From contig NZ_LFIQ01000119.1 of assembly GCF_001189245.1 (NCBI RefSeq), positions 322,575 through 386,574 of the forward strand: a stretch of 64,000 nucleotides of DNA, written 5' to 3'. Positions 32,597 to 41,123 of this stretch are shown here, piece after piece; position 1 is the first letter of the stretch, and each line of letters opens with the position of its first letter. A program made the position numbers and the translations under genes. The notes beneath the pieces were generated by a model that saw nothing but the letters and a program-made list of their open reading frames with translations, had not been told where the DNA came from and ran no database searches. This DNA is from Bradyrhizobium pachyrhizi. Its GTDB lineage: Bacteria > Pseudomonadota > Alphaproteobacteria > Rhizobiales > Xanthobacteraceae.

Positions 32597-32625
32597 TGTA
32601 ATAATATTCTTACTTACATTGTCAA
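32597..32625 (-). promoter_or_regulatory. Promoter with 16-bp palindromic operator (site C)
   Basis: On the minus strand TTGACA (32625-32620) is followed after 16 bases by TATTAC (32603-32598). The palindrome GTAATAATATTCTTAC at 32598-32613 fits the pattern GTAANAANNTTNTTAC perfectly. It lies 27 bases upstream of the gamma-glutamyltransferase ATG. The local AT-richness is in sharp contrast to the surroundings. Confidence 0.65.
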
Positions 32626-32803
32626 GCGGCCGTCGCCTCGCCGTGGCGGCGCGAACGGCTGGCGGAGGTGCCGCGCGTGGTGGATCGAGGCGAAAGCGGA
32701 AAATCGGCCGCGCAAAGCTGCGCGGCAGCGGGGCGGGTCGCCGGATTCCCGGAGGTCCCGAATCTGTTCCGAAAAAGAAGCAAAAAATGTAGTCTCCTGA
32801 ACC

Positions 32804-34369
32804 ATGGCGACGATCCACGAATTCGGCCCCTACCGCCTCGACGCGGAAGCCGTGATGTTGTTTCGAGCGTCCGAACCGGTCGCGCTCGGGCGGCGCGCGG
32901 TGACGCTGCTTCGGCTGCTTGTCGAGCAGGCCGGAACGCCGGTTTCCAAGGACGCATTGATGCAGGCAGCGTGGCCGGGGCTTGCGATCGAGGAGAGCAA
33001 CCTGACGGTGCAGATCGCCGCTCTGCGGCGGGTATTTGCCGACGTCGAGGGCGGCGCGACCTGGATCGAGACCCTGCCGCGCCGCGGCTACCGCTATGTC
33101 GGGCCACTGGTCGCCGCCGAATCCGGCGCCGGCCTGCCCGCCTCGCCGGCAGCGACGGTGCCGGATGGGCCGTCACTTGCGGTGCTGCCGTTCTCGAATC
33201 TCAGCGGCGATCCCGCGCAGGAATATTTTTCCGATGGAATCACGGCAGACATCATCGCCGAACTGTCGCGCTTCCGCTCGCTGTTCGTTGTCGCCCGCCA
33301 CTCCAGCTTCGCTTACAAGGGCAAGACGCCTGAGATCAAGCAGGTCGGCCGCGAGCTCGGCGTCAGGTACGTGGCCGAAGGAAGCGTACGCAGGATCGGC
33401 AGCCGGATGCGGGTGATCGTCCAGCTTCTCGATGGCGCCAGCGGTTACAATCTCTGGACCGAGCGCTACGACCGCGAACTCGAGGACGTCTTTGCCCTGC
33501 AGGACGAGATCGTCCGCGCTATCGTCGCAGCCCTTCCGGGCCGGCTCGAGGACGCCGGCCGCGAGATCGCCAGACGCAAGCCGACCCCGAGCATTACCGC
33601 CTATGACCTGGTTCTGCTGGGCAACGAGCGGTGGCGTCAATTGACTGTGAAGGGCATGGCGGAAGCCAGGCAGTTTTTCCGGGACGCCGTCGCGCTCGAT
33701 CCGCAATATGCCTGCGCTCACGTCAACATTGCCTGGACGATCGTCTGCGACGCGTTTCTCGAATCGCCCGGTACGGCGAAGCTCGACGACGCGCTGAGCG
33801 AGATCGAGACCGCGCTCGACATCGACGGCGGCGACGCCTGGGCCCATGGTGTCTTCGCGCAATTGCTGTTCCTGCGTCGCGAGGACGCCAAGGCCGAAAT
33901 CCATTTCAGCCGGGCGCTCGCGCTCAATCCAAACGACGCCGACGTCGCCGCCGTTTTCGCGAACATTCTGGTCTACTGGGGACGGTGGCGAGAGGCCCTC
34001 ACCTGGATCGGTGCGGCCAAACAACTGAACCCCTTCCCGCCCAATCTGTACCACTGGTACCACGCGCTCGCGCTCTATTCGGGGCGCCAATACGATGAAG
34101 CAGTCAAGACGCTGATGGAGGCGCGATCCCCCGACCGTTGGTCGCACAGTCTGCTTGCCGCCTGTTATGCGCAGATGGAGCGGCACAACGAAGCGCGATC
34201 CGAAGCCGAAGCGTTCGTCACGGAACGTTGTCGTGAAATGAGCGCGAACGGCGCAACGCCGCCAGCGAACACCCTCGATCTCGTTCGAGCGCGGGCCGAA
34301 AGGTACAGAATTTCAGCCGAACGCGAGCACTTCCTCGACGGCTTGCGCAAGGCCGGCCTATCCGGCTGA
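32804..34369 (+). CDS. CadC-like winged-helix regulator with TolB-like and TPR domains
   Basis: A 521-residue protein. Residues 1-100 form an OmpR/CadC-type winged helix (FGPYRLDAEAVMLFRASEPVALGRRAV, EESNLTVQIAALRRV, WIETLPRRGYRYVG). A TolB/FlgO-like segment follows (SLAVLPFSNLSGDPAQEYFSDGITADII, GVRYVAEGSVRR). The C-terminal half is TPR-like helices (ARQFFRDAVALDPQYACAHVNIAW, FSRALALNPNDADVAAVFANIL). No transmembrane span is visible, so unlike CadC it should be cytoplasmic. This architecture is common in Bradyrhizobium; the regulated genes and signal are unknown. It stands alone, divergent from the gamma-glutamyltransferase gene. Confidence 0.85.
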   Translation: MATIHEFGPYRLDAEAVMLFRASEPVALGRRAVTLLRLLVEQAGTPVSKDALMQAAWPGLAIEESNLTVQIAALRRVFADVEGGATWIETLPRRGYRYVGPLVAAESGAGLPASPAATVPDGPSLAVLPFSNLSGDPAQEYFSDGITADIIAELSRFRSLFVVARHSSFAYKGKTPEIKQVGRELGVRYVAEGSVRRIGSRMRVIVQLLDGASGYNLWTERYDRELEDVFALQDEIVRAIVAALPGRLEDAGREIARRKPTPSITAYDLVLLGNERWRQLTVKGMAEARQFFRDAVALDPQYACAHVNIAWTIVCDAFLESPGTAKLDDALSEIETALDIDGGDAWAHGVFAQLLFLRREDAKAEIHFSRALALNPNDADVAAVFANILVYWGRWREALTWIGAAKQLNPFPPNLYHWYHALALYSGRQYDEAVKTLMEARSPDRWSHSLLAACYAQMERHNEARSEAEAFVTERCREMSANGATPPANTLDLVRARAERYRISAEREHFLDGLRKAGLSG

Positions 34370-34600
34370 GCCGTAACGAGGGTCGCAACAGGCTGTTCGA
34401 AATTGACCGACAACGGTGCTCCGCCTCGACTTGCTTCGACCTCAAATTTCTGAGCCGCCGCTGCTGTCCGGATTGTGCAATGGTGGAGGATCGACGCTTG
34501 GCGTGGCGGAATTCGTAGCCCGTGGTAGCCGGGGAGCGCCGCCGCCATTCCCCAACACTCAGAAAAACGCTTCCAATGCGCGCTGTGCCGAAGCAGCTCT

Positions 34601-35104
34601 TTATAGAGGTCGAGGACGAAGGGGAGCGTGCCCGCGGAAAACCGCAGCCTCTGATCTTTGAATCTTTTGGATCTGGCCTGGGATCAGCTCGATCTGAGGA
34701 GATCGAGCATGCGAAAACTCCATGAAGGCATCTGCGGTTTCGAACATTTGATCCACGAGCCCGCGATGCTCTGGTTCAATGATGGAGTAAATGTCGGGTT
34801 TGTCGCACCTCCACCATCCTGACCATAGTTCCGCTTTCTTCTCATTGGGATCAAAAATAAGGATGAGCGCCCCTCCGTCCTCATAGATGAACTCGGCGGG
34901 CACGCAGCCGTGTTTGATCAGCGTTTGCAGAACGTGGCAAAACTCATACCCGAATACGTACACATCGGGCTTTAGCTTAACGACTATGGGTTGGCCTGCG
35001 TTATCGTACCCGAAGGAATCGGTGCTGCTTGGCGGTTTAATCACTTTGATGCTTCCCGCGCTTGCGCCATGAAGCGAATCGCTGAGCTGCCTGCTTGGGA
35101 TCAC
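34601..35104 (-). CDS. Hypothetical protein
   Basis: I do not recognise this 167-residue protein. It has no signal peptide or membrane span. The middle (VKLKPDVYVFGYEFCHVLQTLIKHGC, AELWSGWWRCDKPDIYSIIEPEHRGL) looks like a folded soluble domain with several Trp and Cys. The C-terminus ends in a short Arg/Pro-rich tail. The start is a GTG at 35104 without a clear ribosome site. Base composition is visibly more AT-rich than neighbouring genes, a possible sign of transfer. It lies 25 bases after the WecG/TagA gene on the same strand, at the edge of the polysaccharide locus. Confidence 0.6.
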   Translation of the reverse strand: MIPSRQLSDSLHGASAGSIKVIKPPSSTDSFGYDNAGQPIVVKLKPDVYVFGYEFCHVLQTLIKHGCVPAEFIYEDGGALILIFDPNEKKAELWSGWWRCDKPDIYSIIEPEHRGLVDQMFETADAFMEFSHARSPQIELIPGQIQKIQRSEAAVFRGHAPLRPRPL

Positions 35105-35129
35105 TGATCCTGGTGGGTCAGCCGATACG

Positions 35130-36110
35130 TCAGGCGCTCACCTCGATACCCTTGAGAGCATTAGCCGACCGTGCCCGACGCTCTGAGATACGTCGCTCTA
35201 TGCCGCGCCGGCGATCGGGCATCGGAACCCGCGAATCCCGCACGTTGCTCCTTCGCCGGACAAGAATTCGCCGATCAGCTACCCTGCGTTCCGTACCCAC
35301 GTTTCGGTCGTCTCTCCGCACCACGCTTGTCGATCCGGCGATCGCTCTCTCCGGACGGGCGGCGTAAGCCCTGCGCGCCACCACGTCGCGGAGCGCCAGC
35401 CAGATGAACTCGCTGTTGGTGGAAAGATATCGCCGCCATAATTTGCGCGGCTCCATCATCAGGCGCCAGAACCACTCGAGACCGAGCGATTGGAATAGCC
35501 GAGGAGCGCGCCTGATAAAGCCGGCCAAGACGTCGAAGCTGCCGCCTACCCCCAGGATGACGGGAACTTGCAGCCGATCCCGATAGCGTTCGCTCCACAC
35601 CTCTTTGAACGGGGACGGCAAGCCGATAAAAAGAATGTGGGCGCCGCTGGCTCGTATCTCATCGACGATAATTTCGTGCTCGTCCGGACCGAAGTAGCCG
35701 TTCCGAAAACCAGCGATCTTCAGCTGTGGAAAGCGCGCCTCGCAGACGCGCACGAGCTTTTCGACGACTTCCTGGTGCGCCCCTAGAAAATAGACACAAA
35801 GTCCGTTGGACGCGGCACCCCTTAAAAGTCCTTCCATCAGATCGATGCCGGCCACGCGTTCCGGCATGTGTTGACCTGACGCTCGTATTGCCCAAACCAC
35901 CGGCATACCGTCCGCCACCGTCATATCTGCCGCGGAACATGCGTGCGCCAACTCCACGTCTCGCCGCATCATGCAGAGATGCGACGCGTTGATCGTCATC
36001 ACGACGTGAGAATTGTTCGAGCGGAGACAGATATCGACACAGCGCTGCGCCGCCTGACCGAGCGTAACCGCATCAAATTCGACGCCCAATAGGCTCGCGT
36101 GTTGCTTCAT
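35130..36110 (-). CDS. WecG/TagA/CpsF-family glycosyltransferase with an Arg-rich C-terminal tail
   Basis: A 326-residue protein. Residues about 1-245 are the WecG/TagA domain, which transfers an amino sugar to a lipid-linked acceptor: VVMTINASHLCMMRRD, ADGMPVVWAIRASG, ERVAGIDLMEGLL, YFLGAHQEVVEKLV, GYFGPDEHEIIVDEI, and GVGGSFDVLAGFIRRAPRLFQSLGLEWFWRL. After residue 250 comes a tail of about 75 residues with repeated ERR-x-x-x-RR-like basic motifs, which I do not know from the family. It is last in an operon with the GT2, Wzc-like and WecB genes, so it probably takes part in early steps of the repeat-unit assembly. Confidence 0.9.
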   Translation of the reverse strand: MKQHASLLGVEFDAVTLGQAAQRCVDICLRSNNSHVVMTINASHLCMMRRDVELAHACSAADMTVADGMPVVWAIRASGQHMPERVAGIDLMEGLLRGAASNGLCVYFLGAHQEVVEKLVRVCEARFPQLKIAGFRNGYFGPDEHEIIVDEIRASGAHILFIGLPSPFKEVWSERYRDRLQVPVILGVGGSFDVLAGFIRRAPRLFQSLGLEWFWRLMMEPRKLWRRYLSTNSEFIWLALRDVVARRAYAARPERAIAGSTSVVRRDDRNVGTERRVADRRILVRRRSNVRDSRVPMPDRRRGIERRISERRARSANALKGIEVSA

Positions 36111-36114
36111 CTGC

Positions 36115-37101
36115 TCAACTCCCCTGCGGCGATTGCCGGCTGGCTTGCCACCGAGCCACTTGCTCGGCGTCCAGGCGAGCCGTCGCAGCTCGTTTACCCA
36201 GTCTCAGGCACGCGTGCTGATACGTACGAAGAAAACGTCTGAACTCGGGGTCATTATAGCGCGGCAACCCCTTTGCCCAGCTGCTGAAGTAACCCCAGAG
36301 CATCGCGACGCTTCCGATGAACATTGGGTGCGCGCGAAGGCGGGAAGCCGCCACCGCCAGATAGTAAAAAGGCGAAGTGCCCATGAAATACTGACCGAAG
36401 CCAGCACGAATTCTGCCCGCCCAGATGCTCTTCTGGCTGGCCCCTTGCGGACGAAGGTGGACGAATCGAATTGGCTCTGAATCGACGCTCTCCGCGATCC
36501 AGCCCAGCATTCTGGCGCGGTGGCAATCGATGCCATCCCACATGACCTGTCGCACGAAACCCCCGATCTGCTCGAAGCACTCAACCCGATAGAATTTCGT
36601 CATCCCAACCGACATTTCGTCACCGCAGATCTCGGGCACGAGATCGCCGGTTTGGGGATGAACGAACCAGGGTTTGCCCGAGGTCGTCCCGACGCGCGGA
36701 TTGCCTTCCATCCGCTGCATCAGCAGTTCGAAGTAGCGAGGCGGCAGGATGAGATCCATATCTAGCTTGCACAAATAGTCGAAGTCGCCGAGCGGCACTT
36801 GATCAAGACCATCGTAGAACGCCTCAATCACGCCGGGCCCTACCCGCCGGTGGCCGCGGTCCTGACGGCGCACGACGCGCAGATAAGGCAATCGCGCCGC
36901 ATACTCTTCCAGGATCCGTGGCGTCTCGTCGGTAGATCCGTCGTCAACGACGATCCACAGCGCAGGCGGCACCGACTGTGCAGCCACGCTATCCAGCGTG
37001 TGGCGGAGATAGGGCCCCTCATCGCGGCAGGGCGAAATCAGCACATACCTGCGCGGCGCTACGCCGTGCGGGGACACTGAAGCGCTGTCAAGCTCGTCCA
37101 C
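36115..37101 (-). CDS. Family 2 glycosyltransferase
   Basis: A 328-residue GT-A fold glycosyltransferase. The nucleotide-sugar region reads YVLISPCRDEGPYLRHTLDSVAAQ and WIVVDDGSTDETPRILEEYA; KLDMDLILPPRYFELLM holds the metal-binding DxD. A late GWIAESVDSEPIRFVHLRPQG segment follows. I chose the GTG at 37101, which is four bases after the Wzc-like stop and follows GGGAG by seven bases. An ATG at 37140 with GAGG six bases upstream is almost as good and would overlap the upstream gene by 35 bases. It ends five bases before the WecG/TagA gene. Confidence 0.87.
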   Translation of the reverse strand: MDELDSASVSPHGVAPRRYVLISPCRDEGPYLRHTLDSVAAQSVPPALWIVVDDGSTDETPRILEEYAARLPYLRVVRRQDRGHRRVGPGVIEAFYDGLDQVPLGDFDYLCKLDMDLILPPRYFELLMQRMEGNPRVGTTSGKPWFVHPQTGDLVPEICGDEMSVGMTKFYRVECFEQIGGFVRQVMWDGIDCHRARMLGWIAESVDSEPIRFVHLRPQGASQKSIWAGRIRAGFGQYFMGTSPFYYLAVAASRLRAHPMFIGSVAMLWGYFSSWAKGLPRYNDPEFRRFLRTYQHACLRLGKRAATARLDAEQVARWQASRQSPQGS

Positions 37102-37105
37102 AGGT

Positions 37106-39313
37106 CTACTCCCGGTAATATCCTTCGGACCTGACGCCATTTCTTGCCTCGATGGTTCTAAGCTCGACGGGATCGATCTGGTTGAGCACAATGGTCGACA
37201 CGCGCTCACGGATGAGCTGCGTTACCGACAAGGCTTCAAGCACGCTTGTGCGCTTGGTCTGACCGCATTCCACAACGAAGACGAACTCGTCGATGAAGCG
37301 TTCGATCAGCCTTGCATCGACGACCGACATGATCGGCGCCACCTCCACTACAATGTAGTCATAAGACTTCCGTGCGACCGCAAGCAGGTTTTCCATCTCC
37401 TGCGACCCCAGGAGTTCAGCAGCGTTGGGAATCCGAAGGGTGCAAGCATTCGGCAGGACATCCAGCCCCGAATGCGGCCGCTTGCAAACAAACTCGCCAA
37501 GACGGGACGGATCTTCCAGCGCTTCGAAAAGCCCGACCTTCGCATCCGGGGAAAGTGCAGTCGTGAGATTCCGGAGATGAAGGTCGGCATCGATCAGCAG
37601 CGTGCGCGATCCAGAGGACGACAATATGAGCGCGGCAAGATTGGCGGCAACGACAGTCTTTCCCTCTTTCGAAACCGCCGACACGACGCCGATGACCTTT
37701 CCCCCGGTCGAGGCCGACGAATGGTCGAGCATCGCCTTCACATTGCGAAGACCTTCCGCGAAGCGCGAGAAGGGGGCAGCAAGGACATGCTCCTCGATTG
37801 GCAATTGACCAGCATAGACGAAGGGCAGTCCGATGCACCGCGTCTCGGTTACCTGTTCGACGGCCTTGGGCGTACGGAACACATCCGCCATCCATTCGCG
37901 TCCGAAGGCAGAGCCTATGCCGAGAAACAGACCGAGAACAATGCTGCCTGCCGCCACGATGAGGGTTTTCTTGGAACTCTTGGTCAGCGGCGGAACTGCT
38001 CTCGTGATGATCTGCGCACTTTGGGCCGGAAGCGTCTCCGCCTGCGCCGCCTCGATCTCCTTATGCTTTTGCAGGAATCCGCTATAGAGATTGCGCAGCG
38101 CCTCGGCGGCGCTCTCGAGTTCGCGCAGCTGGCTTCCGGTTTCCGCGGAAAGCTTTGCGGCGGTGTCTTCGAGTTCGGTCTGTCGCGCCTTGGCGACTTC
38201 GTATTCGCTGGCGTAGGAATCGGTAATGCGCCCCTCGTCGGACCGAATGGCGGCGTCAACGCTGTTGAGCTGCGCACGAAGCTTGACGACAGCCACGTGC
38301 TTGCGACCGACGCGAGCTTCCATCTCCGCAAGCCGAGACGTAAGGTCGCGCTTTTGCGTGCGGAGACGTGCAAGTTCGCTGTTGTTGAGCGCGAAGTTGA
38401 TGACTGCCGCTCGCTTGTCGTTGAATAGTGCGTCCGTCGACACGGCCGACGGAATCCCGTTTGCCTCTGTCCGCTTGATCCGGTCGAGGCGTTCCTTTGC
38501 CTCGACTGCCGCGAACTTGGCATTCATCAGCTGGGTATTCAGACTTGCCAAGAGCTCGGTATCCTGAGCGCCAGTGCTGCTGAGATTGTTAGCCGTCTTG
38601 AAGTCCTGCAGCGCCTTGTCCGCATCGGCCACCTGCTTCTTCAGCTCGATCAGCCGCTCCTGCAGCCACTTGCTCACCTTCTGCGTTGACCTCAATTTTG
38701 CGTCCTGAAGGGATGCGAGATAGCTATCCACGATGCCGTTGGCGATCTTCGCGGCCTTCTCCGCACTCTGCGACTCGACCGTCACATTGATGACGTTGGC
38801 GACATCCTCTCGCGCAATTGTCACGCGCTTCAACAGGGCTTCGAGAGCAGCTCGTTCAGCGGCCGCATTGGCTTCCGCCGTGCTGGAGTTCCCGTCTGCG
38901 GCGCTGCCAAGCGCAGATCGCCCGGCAAACTCGCTATCACTGGCCAGACCCAGCGAGCGAATAACCGGAAGCAGGACCCTGTCTGATGACAGTACGTAGA
39001 GCTGGCTGCCGACCTCCACTTCGTCCATCGTCGGCTGATCCACGATCTTGTTGGTCTGCAGATAACGATTGAGACTTCGATCGATGAGGATGCGTGCACT
39101 GCTCTTGTAGGGCGCCTTCATGACAACAACGGAAGCCACGGCGACCGCCAGCCCAATCAACAGTCCGATAACGGGCAACCGCCATTCGCGGCGTAGAACG
39201 TCAACGACGTCCCACAGGCCGAAAGTCGGCCGGGCCACCGCTGGCACAGCGTAATCCTCAGCGAGCTGCTGGCCGTATTCCTGAATAACCAATTGATTGG
39301 TTCTGGTGTCCAT
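37106..39313 (-). CDS. Wzc/ExoP-type chain-length regulator and tyrosine-autokinase-like protein
   Basis: A 735-residue inner-membrane protein controlling polysaccharide polymerisation and export. TM1 is at 46-65 and TM2 at 450-471, with a periplasmic Wzz domain and long coiled coils between them. The cytoplasmic domain has Walker A SAVSKEGKTVVAANLA (545 onwards) and Walker A-prime LLIDADLHLR (573 onwards). Usual proteins have GEGKST here; this one has KEGKTV. The C-terminal tail carries only one Tyr pair (EGYYRE) where classical Wzc has a larger cluster, so autophosphorylation may be limited. It follows wecB by 12 bases. Confidence 0.92.
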   Translation of the reverse strand: MDTRTNQLVIQEYGQQLAEDYAVPAVARPTFGLWDVVDVLRREWRLPVIGLLIGLAVAVASVVVMKAPYKSSARILIDRSLNRYLQTNKIVDQPTMDEVEVGSQLYVLSSDRVLLPVIRSLGLASDSEFAGRSALGSAADGNSSTAEANAAAERAALEALLKRVTIAREDVANVINVTVESQSAEKAAKIANGIVDSYLASLQDAKLRSTQKVSKWLQERLIELKKQVADADKALQDFKTANNLSSTGAQDTELLASLNTQLMNAKFAAVEAKERLDRIKRTEANGIPSAVSTDALFNDKRAAVINFALNNSELARLRTQKRDLTSRLAEMEARVGRKHVAVVKLRAQLNSVDAAIRSDEGRITDSYASEYEVAKARQTELEDTAAKLSAETGSQLRELESAAEALRNLYSGFLQKHKEIEAAQAETLPAQSAQIITRAVPPLTKSSKKTLIVAAGSIVLGLFLGIGSAFGREWMADVFRTPKAVEQVTETRCIGLPFVYAGQLPIEEHVLAAPFSRFAEGLRNVKAMLDHSSASTGGKVIGVVSAVSKEGKTVVAANLAALILSSSGSRTLLIDADLHLRNLTTALSPDAKVGLFEALEDPSRLGEFVCKRPHSGLDVLPNACTLRIPNAAELLGSQEMENLLAVARKSYDYIVVEVAPIMSVVDARLIERFIDEFVFVVECGQTKRTSVLEALSVTQLIRERVSTIVLNQIDPVELRTIEARNGVRSEGYYRE

Positions 39314-39325
39314 GGCTTCGTTTGA

Positions 39326-40543
39326 TCAGTGCGCCGGTTGGGAGAGTGGTGGTGTCGGCCGCGACTGCATCTCGGCAGTCGGAAAGCCATTGACGCTCGT
39401 GATGTGATCAGTTGGACGTTGCGGCCGACGGACGTTCAGAAGATCACGCACGATGAGTTTGCTGGCTCGCCCGTCACCGAATGGATTGGCACCGAGAGAC
39501 ATGGCTTCGTGCTCCGTTGGCACATCAAGCAGGCGTTCGACGCCTGCGACGATACGAACCGGGTCGGTGGTGACCAGGCGAGCGACGCCGGCGTCAACGG
39601 CCTCCATCCGCTCGCTGGTATCTCGCATGACGAGTACCGGCTTACGAAGCGCCGGTGCTTCCTCCTGAATCCCACCGGAATCGGTGAGGATGAGATACGA
39701 GCGCGTCATGAGGTAGACGAACTCGGGATAGTTGAGGGGCTCGATCAGGAAGATATTCGACGCATCGCGCAGATGGTCGAATACCGGCCCGCGCACATTC
39801 GGATTCAGATGAACGGGATACACGATTTGAATATCGTCCCGCCGACTGATCGTCTTCAATGCCTCGCAGATCTGCCGGAACCCGGATCCAAAGCTCTCGC
39901 GCCGATGTCCGGTCACGAGGACGAGCCGCTTCGAGGTATCGAGCCATGAGTATTTCGCTTCAAGCGACCGGCGAAGCTCGCCCGGTTGAGAGATATTTGA
40001 AGCCATACGAAGCAGCCCGTCGATCACGGTATTGCCGGTGACAATGACGGCGTCTGGCGGATACCCTTCCTTCAGCAGGGCAGAACGCGCACGCAACGTC
40101 GGCGCATAATGCCTCGTCGTTACGACGGCAGTGACCCGCCGATTGGCCTCCTCCGGCCATGGACTCATGAGATTGCCGGTTCGCAATCCCGCTTCGACAT
40201 GCCCGACACTGACCGACCGGAAGAACGCGGCAAGTGCAGCCGCCGTACTGGTTGCGGTGTCGCCCTGTACAAGAACGTAGTCCGGATTGTAGTCGGCGAT
40301 GATCGGATCGATTCCAGTCATGACCGCGCTGAACACCTCGCTCAACGACTGGTTGGGTCGCATGATGTTCAGGTCGTAGTCAGCCTTCAACGAGAAGGCC
40401 GACATCACGTCGTCGAGCATCTGACGATGCTGGCCCGTTACGCAGACGCGCGTGTCAATTCCTTCTGCTTCGCCCAGCGCCAGCACAAGCGGTGCCATTT
40501 TGATCGCCTCTGGACGAGTACCAAATACGCTAAGAATACGCAT
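39326..40543 (-). CDS. wecB: UDP-N-acetylglucosamine 2-epimerase (non-hydrolysing)
   Basis: A 405-residue enzyme interconverting UDP-GlcNAc and UDP-ManNAc. Motifs are SVFGTRPEAIKMAPLV, VCVTGQHRQMLDDVM, VLVQGDTATSTAAALAAFF, HVEAGLRTGNLMSPWPEEANRR, TGHRRESFGSGF and TDSGGIQEEAPALRKPVLVMRD. Its product is the usual donor for WecG/TagA-type transferases, and such a gene lies in the same operon. It is the first gene of the minus-strand wecB, wzc-like, GT2, wecG-like unit, transcribed from the 40544-41123 gap. Confidence 0.96.
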   Translation of the reverse strand: MRILSVFGTRPEAIKMAPLVLALGEAEGIDTRVCVTGQHRQMLDDVMSAFSLKADYDLNIMRPNQSLSEVFSAVMTGIDPIIADYNPDYVLVQGDTATSTAAALAAFFRSVSVGHVEAGLRTGNLMSPWPEEANRRVTAVVTTRHYAPTLRARSALLKEGYPPDAVIVTGNTVIDGLLRMASNISQPGELRRSLEAKYSWLDTSKRLVLVTGHRRESFGSGFRQICEALKTISRRDDIQIVYPVHLNPNVRGPVFDHLRDASNIFLIEPLNYPEFVYLMTRSYLILTDSGGIQEEAPALRKPVLVMRDTSERMEAVDAGVARLVTTDPVRIVAGVERLLDVPTEHEAMSLGANPFGDGRASKLIVRDLLNVRRPQRPTDHITSVNGFPTAEMQSRPTPPLSQPAH

Positions 40544-41123
40544 GAAGCTCGACGCCGCCTGTGTTCAAAAATTTTGTCGTGTTGAATATTCTTGCCGTGT
40601 CGAAATGATGCGGCACGCTACCGGATTTTCCCGACGCGTTCATCGCCAACGTTGGCTCGGCGCATGTTAAATGAAATTTATAGCTAATTCTCGGAGTTGC
40701 CGCGGAGCGCGTTGCGCATCATCGATGCCGGCTGTTGTCAGGCGGTTCCAGATTTAACCTTTTCGGGTTAACGCGCATTGTCCGCTGACGTTCTTCCCTA
40801 CTGCCGGCGAGTTCCAGATTTAACTTCTCCAGGTTAACGCGCATTCGCTGTACCGTTCGCAATCGTCGTCGGTGCATCCCGTGCTTGCATTCGCAACAGC
40901 TCGGCGAGAGTGCAATCGCGCGTGCAATGAATTCCGATGACAGACTCGCATTATCCAATTTCGGGAAAACTTGGACAAAACAAGATTAAATAGCGTATGT
41001 GGACTTGCGTAGATTGGCACCGTTCGTGGCGACGATCACTGCGCAACTCGCTCCTGGTCGGGGGATTCCGGAAGTCGTGTGGCCGGCACTTTCCGGCATT
41101 TGATAGATCGGAGGCAGCGCCTC
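40544..41123. other. Long intergenic region between divergent polysaccharide genes
   Basis: About 580 bases between wecB (minus) and the CgeB-like transferase gene (plus). It is more AT-rich than its neighbours and carries the twin 35-bp repeats at 40745-40845. Promoters for both directions should lie here. A short minus-strand frame over the repeats (40719-40958) has no ribosome site or known homologue. Confidence 0.6.
40745..40845. repeat. Twin 35-bp direct repeats, each with an internal dyad
   Basis: Copies lie at 40745-40779 and 40811-40845, a 66-base period. The first 14 bases (GTTCCAGATTTAAC) and the last 13 (GTTAACGCGCATT) are identical; the eight central bases differ. The centre forms a TTAACC/GGTTAA inverted repeat in copy 1 and a slightly weaker one in copy 2. 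The shape suggests paired regulator sites or a small palindromic repeat element. Confidence 0.6.

Noticed and set aside
40719-40958. 79-codon minus-strand frame over the twin repeats
   Set aside because: Repeats give it an internally repeated look, but there is no ribosome site or known family; kept only as a note under the repeat.
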